Shown here in pieces: positions 56,667-64,000 of a stretch of DNA of 64,000 nucleotides. Origin of the DNA: Rhizosaccharibacter radicis. GTDB lineage: Bacteria; Pseudomonadota; Alphaproteobacteria; Acetobacterales; Acetobacteraceae. A program made the position numbers and the translations under genes. The notes below the pieces were generated by a model. The model made no database searches and was not told the DNA's origin. It saw nothing but the letters and a program-made list of their open reading frames with translations. Numbering within the stretch: the first letter of the stretch is position 1; every line of letters begins with the position of its first letter. The stretch covers positions 293,354 through 357,353 of the forward strand of contig JAMZEJ010000005.1 of the NCBI GenBank assembly GCA_024508355.1. Direction: 5' to 3'.

Positions 56667-56891
56667 ATGTGGAACGAGCCCTATCTCGAGACCTGCTGCC
56701 GGTCGGCGCTGCACCGGCTGCTCCAATGCGGGCGTGCCGGACGGCCGGACGGCCTGAAGGACGGGCGTTGTCTGGTGCGTCTGGCCGAGCTGGGCCTGGC
56801 CGAGCTCATGCCGGAAGACACCTCCCGCTTCCGCGTCACCGATGCCGGCCGCGCCCGCCATCGCAGCGAGATCATGAAGAAGGCGGCCTGA
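56667..56891 (+). CDS. small conserved-looking protein, 74 residues
   Basis: The frame MWNEPYLETCCRSALHRLLQ continues with GLKDGRCLVRLAELGLAELM and a final RFRVTDAGRARHRSEIMKK. The second half has the look of a small winged-helix element (a VTDAGRARH turn as in MarR-like or DUF-type wings). The ribosome site is weak. It lies between pyrD and the acyltransferase gene, divergent from pyrD. Function unknown. Confidence 0.55.
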   Translation: MWNEPYLETCCRSALHRLLQCGRAGRPDGLKDGRCLVRLAELGLAELMPEDTSRFRVTDAGRARHRSEIMKKAA

Positions 56892-57182
56892 CCGCCGGCG
56901 CTGAGATCGCCGCGCCCGATTCCCGTTCCGCCGTCGAGGCTCACGGGCACGGACACGAAGCGCCACAACAGCCGGCCGGCATCCGATCACCCCTCAGACG
57001 CCCGGCATAGGAGCGTCGTAAGGGCGATGCGCCTTGACCGCGGGCCGCGACGCCCGGCACGGGGCGAGACCCTCATCGATATCGCGACCAAGTGCCGGGT
57101 GCCATGCACAAGGTCCACCGCCGGGCGCCGGCACGGGTGCACCGCCGGCAATCCCCTAAGCCGCGTCGCCCGGCGAAGAAGC
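56892..57182. other. gene-free spacer
   Basis: Nothing identifiable. It separates the small protein gene from the convergent acyltransferase gene. There is no clear terminator and the open frames are biased artefacts. Confidence 0.4.
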
Positions 57183-58373
57183 TCACGCCTCCGACGCCGT
57201 CGTTCGGGAGCCGGACCGCAGACGAGTGCCCACCCGGCGACCCAGCTCGATCCCGGGCCGCTCGATCGCGAGATGCGCCGCCGTCGCGACCAGGACCAGC
57301 GACAAACAGGCCGCGGCCACGCAGTACCAGAAGCCGGCCGGCGACCTCGTGACCGACGGCGGCACGAGATGGAATACCGTCCACAGCACCTGCCCCTGCA
57401 ACAGGTACACGCCGAAGCTGATATGCCCGAGCCGGATCGCCGGACGACTTTCCAGCAGACCGAACAGGGTGTTGCCGCCCGCGATCAGGAAGAAGGCGCC
57501 GCCGAGCAGCAATGTCGGCTCGAAGCCGTAGCGCCCCGGGCACAGGAACGTCAGGCCGAGCAGCAGCAGGATCGCCACCGATCCGGTCACCCCCGTCCCG
57601 ATCGGGCATCTCGCCCGCCTGATGGCCGCCGCCGCTATCCCCGCGAGAAACATGGACAACAGCACCGGCAGGCTCGGCGGGATATTCGTGTCGGGCGTAA
57701 GTGCCGCCCAGGCCAGACAGGCGGCGAGGCACAGGATGGTCGACGCGGGGGACAATAGCCGGAAGCGGACCAGCAGGCCCAATGGCAGCAGCGCGATGTA
57801 GAACAACCACTCGTAGTGCAGCGTCCAGGTCACGCCGGCATCGAGCGCCCAGGTCCGGCCGTAGCCGTTGACGTCCGGCTGGGAACCGAAGCCCAGCAGC
57901 AGCCAGCTTCCGACCTGACGGGCGAGGTCCAGCGGCGGCACGTGCAGATGGGGGCTGATGCCGAGAACGGTGGCCAGCATCGCCACGACGCTGGCCAGAT
58001 AAAGGGGTGCGATGCGCGCGATCCGACCGACGAACAGCCGCGGCCAATCTGGCCGGCCATCCTCCGCGAGCAGCTTTCCGAAGAACAGGAGGCCCGTGAT
58101 CATGAAGAACATCGCGACCGCGGCTGGCCCCACCGTCCGGTAGAACCGGGCGGGGGGCGCCGCCCAGCGGCCGGTCGTCGAGAACACGTGGTAGATCGCG
58201 GCGTGATGCAGGAACACCCCCAGCGCCAGCAGACCCCGCAGGCCGTCGAGCCGCGACAGGTGGTCGGCGCGCGGGCGCATGGGGGGGTCGAGAATGCCGA
58301 ACGGCGGGAGCGCGACCAGCAGAAGCGCCGCGACTGCGCAGCCCATGCCCGGCCAGGTGGCATAGAAATCCAT
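57183..58373 (-). CDS. acyltransferase-3 family membrane protein (OafA/YrhL type)
   Basis: A 396-residue inner-membrane protein with about ten helices. After a first helix it has SRLDGLRGLLALGVFLHHAA, with the Arg and His pair (LRG...HHA) of the acyltransferase-3 family, and later WTLHYEWLFYIALLPLGL. It is likely to O-acylate a surface sugar or lipid. The ATG at 58373 has GGAAGG eight bases upstream. A GTG at 58382 is the alternative. Target unknown. Confidence 0.9.
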   Translation of the reverse strand: MDFYATWPGMGCAVAALLLVALPPFGILDPPMRPRADHLSRLDGLRGLLALGVFLHHAAIYHVFSTTGRWAAPPARFYRTVGPAAVAMFFMITGLLFFGKLLAEDGRPDWPRLFVGRIARIAPLYLASVVAMLATVLGISPHLHVPPLDLARQVGSWLLLGFGSQPDVNGYGRTWALDAGVTWTLHYEWLFYIALLPLGLLVRFRLLSPASTILCLAACLAWAALTPDTNIPPSLPVLLSMFLAGIAAAAIRRARCPIGTGVTGSVAILLLLGLTFLCPGRYGFEPTLLLGGAFFLIAGGNTLFGLLESRPAIRLGHISFGVYLLQGQVLWTVFHLVPPSVTRSPAGFWYCVAAACLSLVLVATAAHLAIERPGIELGRRVGTRLRSGSRTTASEA

Positions 58374-58550
58374 CCGCTTCACCTTCCGGTTCCGGATCGG
58401 GTCGATGTCAGGTCGGGCTGGACGAGACTACCCCGAGCGCCTGATGGGCGGCGGAGCGGACCGGCATTGCGCAGGCAGCCCTGGCTGGAACCGAACGCCG
58501 CATCCGCGCGGAACACGGGTCCCCGGGAGGAAGCATCCGGCGGGCCGCGC

Positions 58551-59384
58551 TCAGCCGCCGGGCGCCAGCACGAACGCACCGCCCGGATTGCTCGCCCCCG
58601 GCGCGCCGTCCCGCCAGAAGCAGGCGTTGGCGAAGCGGGACACCAGCTGCGGCGGCAGGATCGTGCGCCGATGCTCACGCGCGACGCGCGGACGCACGGC
58701 GTGCAGCCCCGGCGTATTGAGCGCCTCGTCGACCCCCTCGCCGTTCGCCGGACCCACCGCCGTGAAGTCGTGCCGGAACGCCGGCAGTCCCAGCTCGGCG
58801 TACAGCACGGCCAGCACCCGGTCGGGCTCGTCGGCCAGCTCGTCGTAGTCCACCACGATCAGGCGGTGCGCCCATTCGCCGAAATAGGCCTCCTGGAAGG
58901 CCTGCCACGCCGCCCCGAGCGAACCGGTGGGCTGCATCAACTGTTCGGCACGGTCGAACACGGTGCCCGCATTGGGCAGGCCGTGCAGGCGCGACAAGCG
59001 GAAGGGATGGCGGCGGAAGGCACGCTCGAAGGAGTCGAGGATCCATACCGGATCGCGCACACAGCAGACCACCCTGACACCCGGAAACATCCGGTCGGCG
59101 ACCGCCATGCGGGCGCACCAGGCGCGGTTGGTGTCGAACAGCACGGGGGGCCGGGCATCGCCATGATAGGCCTCGAAGACGCCGCGCAGCACCGCCACCT
59201 TTTGTGCGTCGTCGAACAGGGACGCGTATTCTCCGGCCGCCATCACCGGCATGATCCGGTCCAGCATCACCGCGACGGGGCTCGACATCCCGGCCCGGAT
59301 CGCCGGATTCTGGTTCAGGATGGCACCCAACAGGGTCGAGCCCGATCGCGGCAGGCCCGAAATGAGATGAACCACGGAACTCAT
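58551..59384 (-). CDS. sulfotransferase-family protein
   Basis: A 277-residue cytosolic protein with the 5'-phosphosulfate loop LISGLPRSGSTLLGAILNQN (residues 7-26). A 3'-phosphate region VVCCVRDPVWILDSFERAF follows about 100 residues later, as in PAPS-dependent sulfotransferases. The acceptor is unknown. It diverges from a regulator gene by 29 bp and follows an acyltransferase, so surface-glycan or metabolite modification is possible. Confidence 0.85.
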   Translation of the reverse strand: MSSVVHLISGLPRSGSTLLGAILNQNPAIRAGMSSPVAVMLDRIMPVMAAGEYASLFDDAQKVAVLRGVFEAYHGDARPPVLFDTNRAWCARMAVADRMFPGVRVVCCVRDPVWILDSFERAFRRHPFRLSRLHGLPNAGTVFDRAEQLMQPTGSLGAAWQAFQEAYFGEWAHRLIVVDYDELADEPDRVLAVLYAELGLPAFRHDFTAVGPANGEGVDEALNTPGLHAVRPRVAREHRRTILPPQLVSRFANACFWRDGAPGASNPGGAFVLAPGG

Positions 59385-59413
59385 GCGCGCGGCGCCGCGG
59401 TGGGGAGGAGCGG

Positions 59414-60064
59414 ATGAAACACGAGGATGTCTGGCGCGCGCTCGACACGCTCGCCGCCGAGAAGGGCCTGTCGCCGTCCGGCCTGGCCCGGGCCGCCGGG
59501 CTCGACCCGACCACCTTCAACCGCTCCAAGCGCGCCTGTTCCGAAGGGCGGCTGCGCTGGCCGAGCATGGAAAGCCTGTCGCGCGTGCTGGTGGCCACGG
59601 GCGCCAGCCTCGAGAACTTCACCGCGCTGGTGGGCGGCGCCCGCGCCCTGTCGATGGGACGCGGGCACCGGGCGCGGCATCTGCCTCTCGTGGCGCTGTC
59701 CTCGATGGCCGACCCCGTCCTGTTCGACGCGGACGGCTTTCCGAGCGGCATCGGCTGGGACGAGACCGAGGTGCCGCAGCCGGGCGACCCACACGGCTAC
59801 GCGGTCAGGGTGGACATCCCGGCGCTGGAACCGGCCTTCCGGCACGGGGGCACGCTGATCCTCTCGCCCGAAGCGCCGGTGCGCCCGGGCGACCGGGTGA
59901 TCCTGCGTCCCTGGAACGCCGTTCCGCGCGTCGGCATCCTGGCCGCGCGCAGCCCCCGCGGCGCGCCGGGGCGCACCATCGTGGAACCGCTGGACGGCCA
60001 GGGCGGCCCCGTGCCGTCCGATGGCTTCATGTGGATGCACCGCATCATGTGGGCGAGCTTCTAG
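59414..60064 (+). CDS. HTH regulator with degenerate S24/LexA-like peptidase domain
   Basis: A 216-residue protein. An N-terminal helix-turn-helix (about 8-60; LSPSGLARAAGLDPTTFNRS) is followed by a C-terminal S24-like domain (about 120-210). Where relatives have the catalytic Ser in a SMEP motif, this protein has ALEP at 137-140. The later catalytic Lys position (in VPRVGIL, about 170-176) also lacks Lys. Self-cleavage is therefore not expected. It may have become a non-cleavable repressor. The ATG at 59414 is used. Confidence 0.82.
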   Translation: MKHEDVWRALDTLAAEKGLSPSGLARAAGLDPTTFNRSKRACSEGRLRWPSMESLSRVLVATGASLENFTALVGGARALSMGRGHRARHLPLVALSSMADPVLFDADGFPSGIGWDETEVPQPGDPHGYAVRVDIPALEPAFRHGGTLILSPEAPVRPGDRVILRPWNAVPRVGILAARSPRGAPGRTIVEPLDGQGGPVPSDGFMWMHRIMWASF

Positions 60065-60090
60065 ACCGGCCGCCGATCGCGGGGAGGAAC

Positions 60091-61359
60091 TCACGCGGCG
60101 ACATCCGGCCGCCGCTCGTGGCCCATGCGCACGTCGCGCGTGTCGCGTCCCAGCAGCATCAGCAGGGCGATCAGCACGGCGGCACACCCCACGACCGATC
60201 CCATCGCCCAGCGTATGTCGCCGCCGGCCTGCCCGGCGATCCAGAGCTGCAGGTTGGCGTTGGGCGCGGCCAGCAGGTTGCCCATCTGATAGACCGCGCC
60301 GGGGAAGGTGCCACGCACGGTGCCGGGCGACACTTCGTTGAGATAGGCCGGCACCACGCCCCAGGCGCCCTGCACGGCGAGCTGGATCAGGAAGCCGCCC
60401 AGCCCCAGCAGCACCACGCCATGGGAGAAGGCCCAGAGCGGGATCGCGGGTAGGCACAGCAGCGCGCCCACCGCGATGGCCGCCGGGCGGCCGATCCGCT
60501 GCGACAGCGGGCCGAACAACAGGCCGCCGGCGATGGCGCCGAGATTGAACACCACCATCAGCGCGGAGATCGTCCCGGTGCCGAGATGGTGGACATGCGC
60601 CAGAAACAGCTTCGGATACAGATCCTGGGAGCCGTGCGACAGGTAGTTGAAGCAGGCCATCATCAACGCGGCATGCACCGTCACGCGCCAGTGGCGCCGG
60701 AGCACCGCCAGCAGGGGCTGATGATGGGCCTGCTCGCCCCGCTGCTGCCAGTCGGGACTTTCGGGCACCGCACGGCGGATATACAGCACCAGCAGCGCGG
60801 GCAGCGCGCCCAGCATGAACATGCCGCGCCAGCCGATCGTGGGCTCCAGCAGGAACAGGAGCGAGGCGAGCAGGTAGCCGGTCGGATAGCCGGTCTGCAG
60901 CAGGCCGGACACCAGCCCACGCCAGCGGGCCGGAATGCTTTCCATCGCGAGCGACGACGCCACGCCCCATTCGCCGCCCATGGCGATGCCGAACAGCGCC
61001 CGCAGCACGAGGAACATGGTGAAGTCGGTGGCGAAGCCGGACAAAAGCTCCAGCACCGCGTAGCAGACCACGTTCACCATCATGGTGGGGCGACGACCAA
61101 ACCGGTCGGCCAGACGCCCGAACACCAGGGCGCCCACCACCCGGCTGGCCAGGGTCAGCGTGATGGCGAAGGCCGTGGCGCTGATGGGCACGCCGAGCGA
61201 GCGCGCCACATCGTCGAGCACGAACGCCATGATGAAATAGTCGAAGGCGTCCAGCATCCAGCCGAGATAACAGGCCGCCACCACGTGGCCGGCCTTCGCG
61301 GCCGGAGCGCCGCCGTCCGTCCCGGGGCCGCCAATGTCGGAAGGCTCCGCGCTCCGCAT
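60091..61359 (-). CDS. MFS transporter, SHS/JEN-type carboxylate carrier
   Basis: A 422-residue inner-membrane carrier with twelve predicted helices. Signatures: YLGWMLDAFDYFIMAF in helix 1, GRLADRFGRRPTMM between helices 2 and 3, and GGEWGVASSLAMESIPARWRG in helix 4-5, as in the sialate:H+ symporter / lactate (JEN) group. It likely imports a monocarboxylate such as lactate. The ATG at 61359 follows GCGAGGACGG. The longer frame to 61665 overlaps the molbindin gene region on the other strand and is rejected. Confidence 0.9.
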   Translation of the reverse strand: MRSAEPSDIGGPGTDGGAPAAKAGHVVAACYLGWMLDAFDYFIMAFVLDDVARSLGVPISATAFAITLTLASRVVGALVFGRLADRFGRRPTMMVNVVCYAVLELLSGFATDFTMFLVLRALFGIAMGGEWGVASSLAMESIPARWRGLVSGLLQTGYPTGYLLASLLFLLEPTIGWRGMFMLGALPALLVLYIRRAVPESPDWQQRGEQAHHQPLLAVLRRHWRVTVHAALMMACFNYLSHGSQDLYPKLFLAHVHHLGTGTISALMVVFNLGAIAGGLLFGPLSQRIGRPAAIAVGALLCLPAIPLWAFSHGVVLLGLGGFLIQLAVQGAWGVVPAYLNEVSPGTVRGTFPGAVYQMGNLLAAPNANLQLWIAGQAGGDIRWAMGSVVGCAAVLIALLMLLGRDTRDVRMGHERRPDVAA

Positions 61360-61593
61360 GATCCGTCCTCGCTCCCGGTTCTTGTTCCGGTGAGCATAAA
61401 CGGCGGCGGGCGGACGGCAACGAGGGATGGCCTCGGGGGAGAGAGGACGCGGTGCGGAGGGCTGCCGCACGGCCGGTCGCTCGATCATCCGATCATCGGC
61501 CGCCCTTGTCCGCTGTCCCGCAATCGGCAAACGTGACAGGCGAACCATCAGTGGGCAGGCTGCCCGCCCGAACCCGAGCGAGGACGTCGTTCC

Positions 61594-61800
61594 ATGCGCC
61601 TCAGCGCCCGAAACATCCTCAAGGGTCGCATCCTGTCCGTAGCCCGCGGCGCCACCACTTCCCATGTCCGGCTGGACGTGAACGGGGTCGTCGTCACCGC
61701 CTCCATCACCAACGAGGCGGTGGACGAGTTGGGATTGGCCGTGGGGCAGGAAGCGAGCGCGGTGATCAAGGCGTCGGACGTGATGATCGGGGTGGGGTGA
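61594..61800 (+). CDS. single-domain molbindin (TOBE/Mop domain)
   Basis: A 68-residue protein made of one Mop domain: SARNILKGRILSVARGATTS, VRLDVNGVVVTASITNEAV and GLAVGQEASAVIKASDVMI. Molbindins bind molybdate or tungstate as oligomers for storage or homeostasis. GAGGA precedes the ATG at 61594. No mod transport genes are nearby. Confidence 0.92.
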   Translation: MRLSARNILKGRILSVARGATTSHVRLDVNGVVVTASITNEAVDELGLAVGQEASAVIKASDVMIGVG

Positions 61801-61807
61801 CGCCGCC

Positions 61808-62356
61808 TCACCCCGCGTTCCGCGCGTCGCCGGTCGCGTCGCTCTTGCGGACGATCGTGAAGCTGCCGTCGCTTTCGATGCAGGCGCTTTCGACGTCCAG
61901 CAGGTCGTGGACCTCCTGTTTGCGCAGCTCGTCCATCAGATCGGCTCGCGTCAGGAGCTCCCGGCGCATGGCGGCCTGCACGATGCGCCCGCGATGCACG
62001 AGCCTCGCGGGGGGCGATTTGAGGATGCGGCGCATCACGGGGAACCGCCAGGCGATCCAGTCGAGAAAGAACGCCCAGAAGAAGATGGTCAGCGCCAGCA
62101 CCAGCCCTTCGCTGATCGACTTGTATTCGCCCGCCATGGCGTTCTGCACGGCGTCGGCGATGAGCACGATCAGCAGCAGGTCGGTGGTGCCGCTGCCGCC
62201 GGAAGACCGGTTGCGGATCAGCCTCAGCAGAAAGAACAGGATCAGGTACGTGATCGAGCCGCGCAGCACGACCTCGATGATCGGAATGGTCGGCACGAAC
62301 AGGTCGTGCCACGGCACGTCCAGCCAGCGCGGTACGTGGTGGTGATGCTCCGCCAA
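61808..62356 (-). CDS. DUF421 (YetF-family) membrane protein
   Basis: A 182-residue protein with three N-terminal helices (about 20-100), including GSITYLILFFLLRLIRNRSS and DLLLIVLIADAVQNAMAG, then a cytosolic domain with LVHRGRIVQAAMRRELLTRA and DLMDELRKQEVHDLLDVESA, the full DUF421 pattern. YetF-type proteins are of unknown function. The C-terminus ends seven bases from the convergent molbindin gene. Confidence 0.92.
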   Translation of the reverse strand: MAEHHHHVPRWLDVPWHDLFVPTIPIIEVVLRGSITYLILFFLLRLIRNRSSGGSGTTDLLLIVLIADAVQNAMAGEYKSISEGLVLALTIFFWAFFLDWIAWRFPVMRRILKSPPARLVHRGRIVQAAMRRELLTRADLMDELRKQEVHDLLDVESACIESDGSFTIVRKSDATGDARNAG

Positions 62357-62400
62357 CGGCGATCCCTCCTCCCCGGCGGCGCCCGTCGCGCGATCGACCG

Positions 62401-63141
62401 GTGAGCGGCGCCAACGTGCCGCTGGCCCGCGGGTGGCAGGCGGTCATGCTCGAATCATCCGTGACGGTCAGGATCGGGCCACCGCCCCCGCCGCCGGCCG
62501 GGGCGGTGATCCGGACGATCGAGGCGGTGTGGGAGGCCGAACGTGCGATGCGGCCCAGGCTGTTCAACGGCCGGATCTTCACGGCCGACCGGATCGAACC
62601 TGGCGCGGTCACCGGACACTGGACCGAATACAAGCGGCAGCTGGCCCAGATCCGCCGCCCGGAACTGCGCGAGGTCCTCGCGCTGAGACCGTTGGCGGTG
62701 AACGGACTGCTCTGTTGTCCGGAAGGCGCCGTGCTGGGACGCCGATCGGCCGACGCGGTTTATCTGGCCGGCGACTGGCAGGCGACGCCGGCGGGGAGCA
62801 TCGAGGATCGGGGCGACGACCAGGTCGACCTGCTCGACCAGATAGGGGCGGAACTCCACGAGGAACTGGGGCTCGATGCGGAAGCAATCTCCAGCGTCGA
62901 ACCGGTGGCGGCGGTGGAACATGCCGGCAGCCGGATCGTGGATCTTTGCTTCCTCCTGTGGACTCCCTTGTCCTTCGACGTGATCTTCGGCGCGCAGAGG
63001 AGGGCGGGGAACGACGAGTACGACGCGCTGAGGCTTGTACAACCGGACCGTCTGGACGACGTGCTGACGGAGCTCGGCGACTTGCTACTTCCCAGTGCCG
63101 CCATTCTGCTGGAACGCTGGCGGACGGCCGGAACCAGGTAG
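62401..63141 (+). CDS. Nudix-like hydrolase, divergent box
   Basis: A 246-residue protein starting with GTG at 62401. The region LAVNGLLCCPEGAVLGRRSA, then PAGSIEDRGDDQVDLLDQIG followed by AELHEELGL, follows the Nudix fold. The box keeps the final EExGL acidic residues but has Ala in place of the usual Arg, so activity is likely but not assured. The substrate might be a nucleoside diphosphate sugar, by analogy. It is divergent from the DUF421 gene by 44 bp. Confidence 0.7.
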   Translation: MSGANVPLARGWQAVMLESSVTVRIGPPPPPPAGAVIRTIEAVWEAERAMRPRLFNGRIFTADRIEPGAVTGHWTEYKRQLAQIRRPELREVLALRPLAVNGLLCCPEGAVLGRRSADAVYLAGDWQATPAGSIEDRGDDQVDLLDQIGAELHEELGLDAEAISSVEPVAAVEHAGSRIVDLCFLLWTPLSFDVIFGAQRRAGNDEYDALRLVQPDRLDDVLTELGDLLLPSAAILLERWRTAGTR

Positions 63142-63287
63142 AGGCGCTACGGTCTTCCGAGCGAAAGGCCCTCCCTTCCGGGCGCGATCCGATGCCTGGA
63201 TCGACGCGGGATCAGGCTGGCGACCACGACGCGGCATACGTCCCTGATGTCATGGTCGCCATCGTCCGGGCCACGGGGCGATGAAGG

Positions 63288-63833
63288 TCAGGCCGCCTCG
63301 GCGAACAGGGACACGACGCCTTCGCAGAACGCTGGAAGGTCCTGCGGATTGCGCGACGTCACCAGCCGGCCGTCCTTCACCACGGTCCGATCCACCCATT
63401 CCGCGCCCGCATTGCGAAGATCCGTTTGCAGTGACGGCCAGGAGGTCAGGGTGCGGCCCTTGGCGCCGCCGGCCTCGATCAGCATCCAGGGACCGTGACA
63501 GATCGCGGCGATCGGTTTGTCGGCGTCGACGAACGCCCGGACGAAGGCGACGGCCTTCTCGTCCATCCGCAGCTTGTCGGGATTGGTCGTACCCCCGGGC
63601 AGCAGAAGCCCGTCGAAGTCGGAAGCGTCGGCCTCGGCCAGCGCCAGATCCACGTCGATCTTCCGGCCCGGGTTCACATCCTGCTGCATAGCCTGGATCT
63701 GACCGGTCTTCAGCGACACCACCGTGATCTTCGCGCCCGCCGACTCGAGCGCCTTCACGGGTTCCGTTAGCTCGACCTCTTCCACGCCATCTGCGGCGAG
63801 CACCGCGATCTTGCGGCCTTTGACGTCCACCAT
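63288..63833 (-). CDS. DJ-1/PfpI-family protein (YhbO/PfpI type)
   Basis: A 181-residue protein. The nucleophile Cys112 sits in the elbow AAICHGPWML. The glutamate of GVEEVEL near residue 18 supports it, and GLLLPGGTTNPDKL precedes. Members act as general stress, deglycase or chaperone proteins; the mechanism is disputed. The ATG at 63833 has GGAGG six bases upstream and is preferred over the ATG at 63848. Confidence 0.92.
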   Translation of the reverse strand: MVDVKGRKIAVLAADGVEEVELTEPVKALESAGAKITVVSLKTGQIQAMQQDVNPGRKIDVDLALAEADASDFDGLLLPGGTTNPDKLRMDEKAVAFVRAFVDADKPIAAICHGPWMLIEAGGAKGRTLTSWPSLQTDLRNAGAEWVDRTVVKDGRLVTSRNPQDLPAFCEGVVSLFAEAA

Positions 63834-63878
63834 GATGTCCTCCGTCATACCGCCCGATCAGGCGGCTGACAGGAGAAC

Positions 63879-64000
63879 ATGACGCGGAAGGCGATGTTCC
63901 CCATGCCGACCGGCGCAGCCGCTCACAGCTACGACATGGACCCCATCACGGGAGCGCCTTTTGGCGCCCCCCGCTCCTGCGTTTGGCTTGTGGCTGTGCT
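63879..64000 (+). CDS. possible start of a gene running off the window
   Basis: After AGGAGA an ATG at 63879 opens a frame (MTRKAMFPMPTGAAAH...) with no stop before the window ends, 40 codons in all. A GC-rich inverted repeat (GGAGCGCC...GGCGCC...GCTCC, about 63951-63976) lies inside it, which could equally be a terminator-like hairpin. Too short to call. Confidence 0.25.
   Translation, partial: MTRKAMFPMPTGAAAHSYDMDPITGAPFGAPRSCVWLVAV

Noticed and set aside
60091..61665. 524-residue version of the MFS carrier
   Set aside because: The extra 102 N-terminal residues are Arg/Pro-rich and non-hydrophobic. The ATG at 61359 has a good ribosome site and starts right before the first helix.

Overview
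The window is very GC-rich chromosomal DNA from an alphaproteobacterium, most likely of the family Acetobacteraceae (inference). The grounds are the codon bias towards G/C, the gene order purC-purS-purQ-purL-bolA-grxD, the pheA / membrane-anchored cytochrome c / hisN neighbourhood, clpS-clpA, and several polyol dehydrogenase genes. I see no tRNA, rRNA, CRISPR array, transposase, integrase or phage gene. Most of the window is housekeeping sequence with two accessory sugar or polyol islands.

Layout. 1-4.2 kb: end of an MFS transporter, argS, a spacer with a tandem repeat, and a flavin-dependent oxidoreductase. 4.3-8.8 kb: polyol/ketose island 1 (SDR, PfkB kinase, SDR and transaldolase on the minus strand), facing a divergent SorC-type regulator with a 20-bp direct-repeat operator candidate between them. 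9.2-13.9 kb: amino-acid genes pheA, hisN and serA, with a two-haem cytochrome c. 14.1-18.4 kb: two overlapping genes of unknown function, a ComM/YifB ATPase and a DUF3072 protein. 18.6-21.7 kb: a sulfur operon (XRE regulator, sulfurtransferase, MetC-like lyase). 22.0-26.4 kb: AI-2E-type permease, EEP-family phosphodiesterase, cardiolipin synthase, YraN and a small exported protein.

26.7-34.2 kb holds the purine genes on the minus strand: purB, then after an NRDE-family gene purC, purS, an exported Rap1a-like protein, purQ and purL, followed by bolA and the CGFS glutaredoxin gene. The exported protein is translationally coupled on both sides. The purC-purS junction carries a small duplication of the ribosome-binding/start module. 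34.3-42.9 kb: a TerC-type membrane protein, a DUF6496-like protein, gamma-glutamyltransferase, methionine aminopeptidase, a D,D-carboxypeptidase and clpS-clpA, closed by a clear intrinsic terminator.

43.2-49.7 kb is polyol island 2: a sugar-alcohol ABC binding protein divergent from a DeoR regulator, then a PfkB kinase, an SDR, a GatZ/KbaZ-like protein and a sorbitol-type SDR. No permease, ABC ATPase or GatY/KbaY subunit lies beside it. The set fits polyol to D-tagatose to tagatose-6-phosphate to fructose-6-phosphate. 49.7-64 kb: PPK2, an SDR, a gene-poor 1.1-kb stretch, YqgE, an exported Gly/Ala/Pro-rich protein, a NagD-like HAD phosphatase with pyrD, an acyltransferase, a sulfotransferase, an S24-like regulator lacking its catalytic residues, an MFS carboxylate transporter, a single-domain molbindin, a DUF421 membrane protein, a Nudix-like protein and a DJ-1/PfpI protein.

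All calls come from reading the sequence and translations by eye. No similarity search was run.
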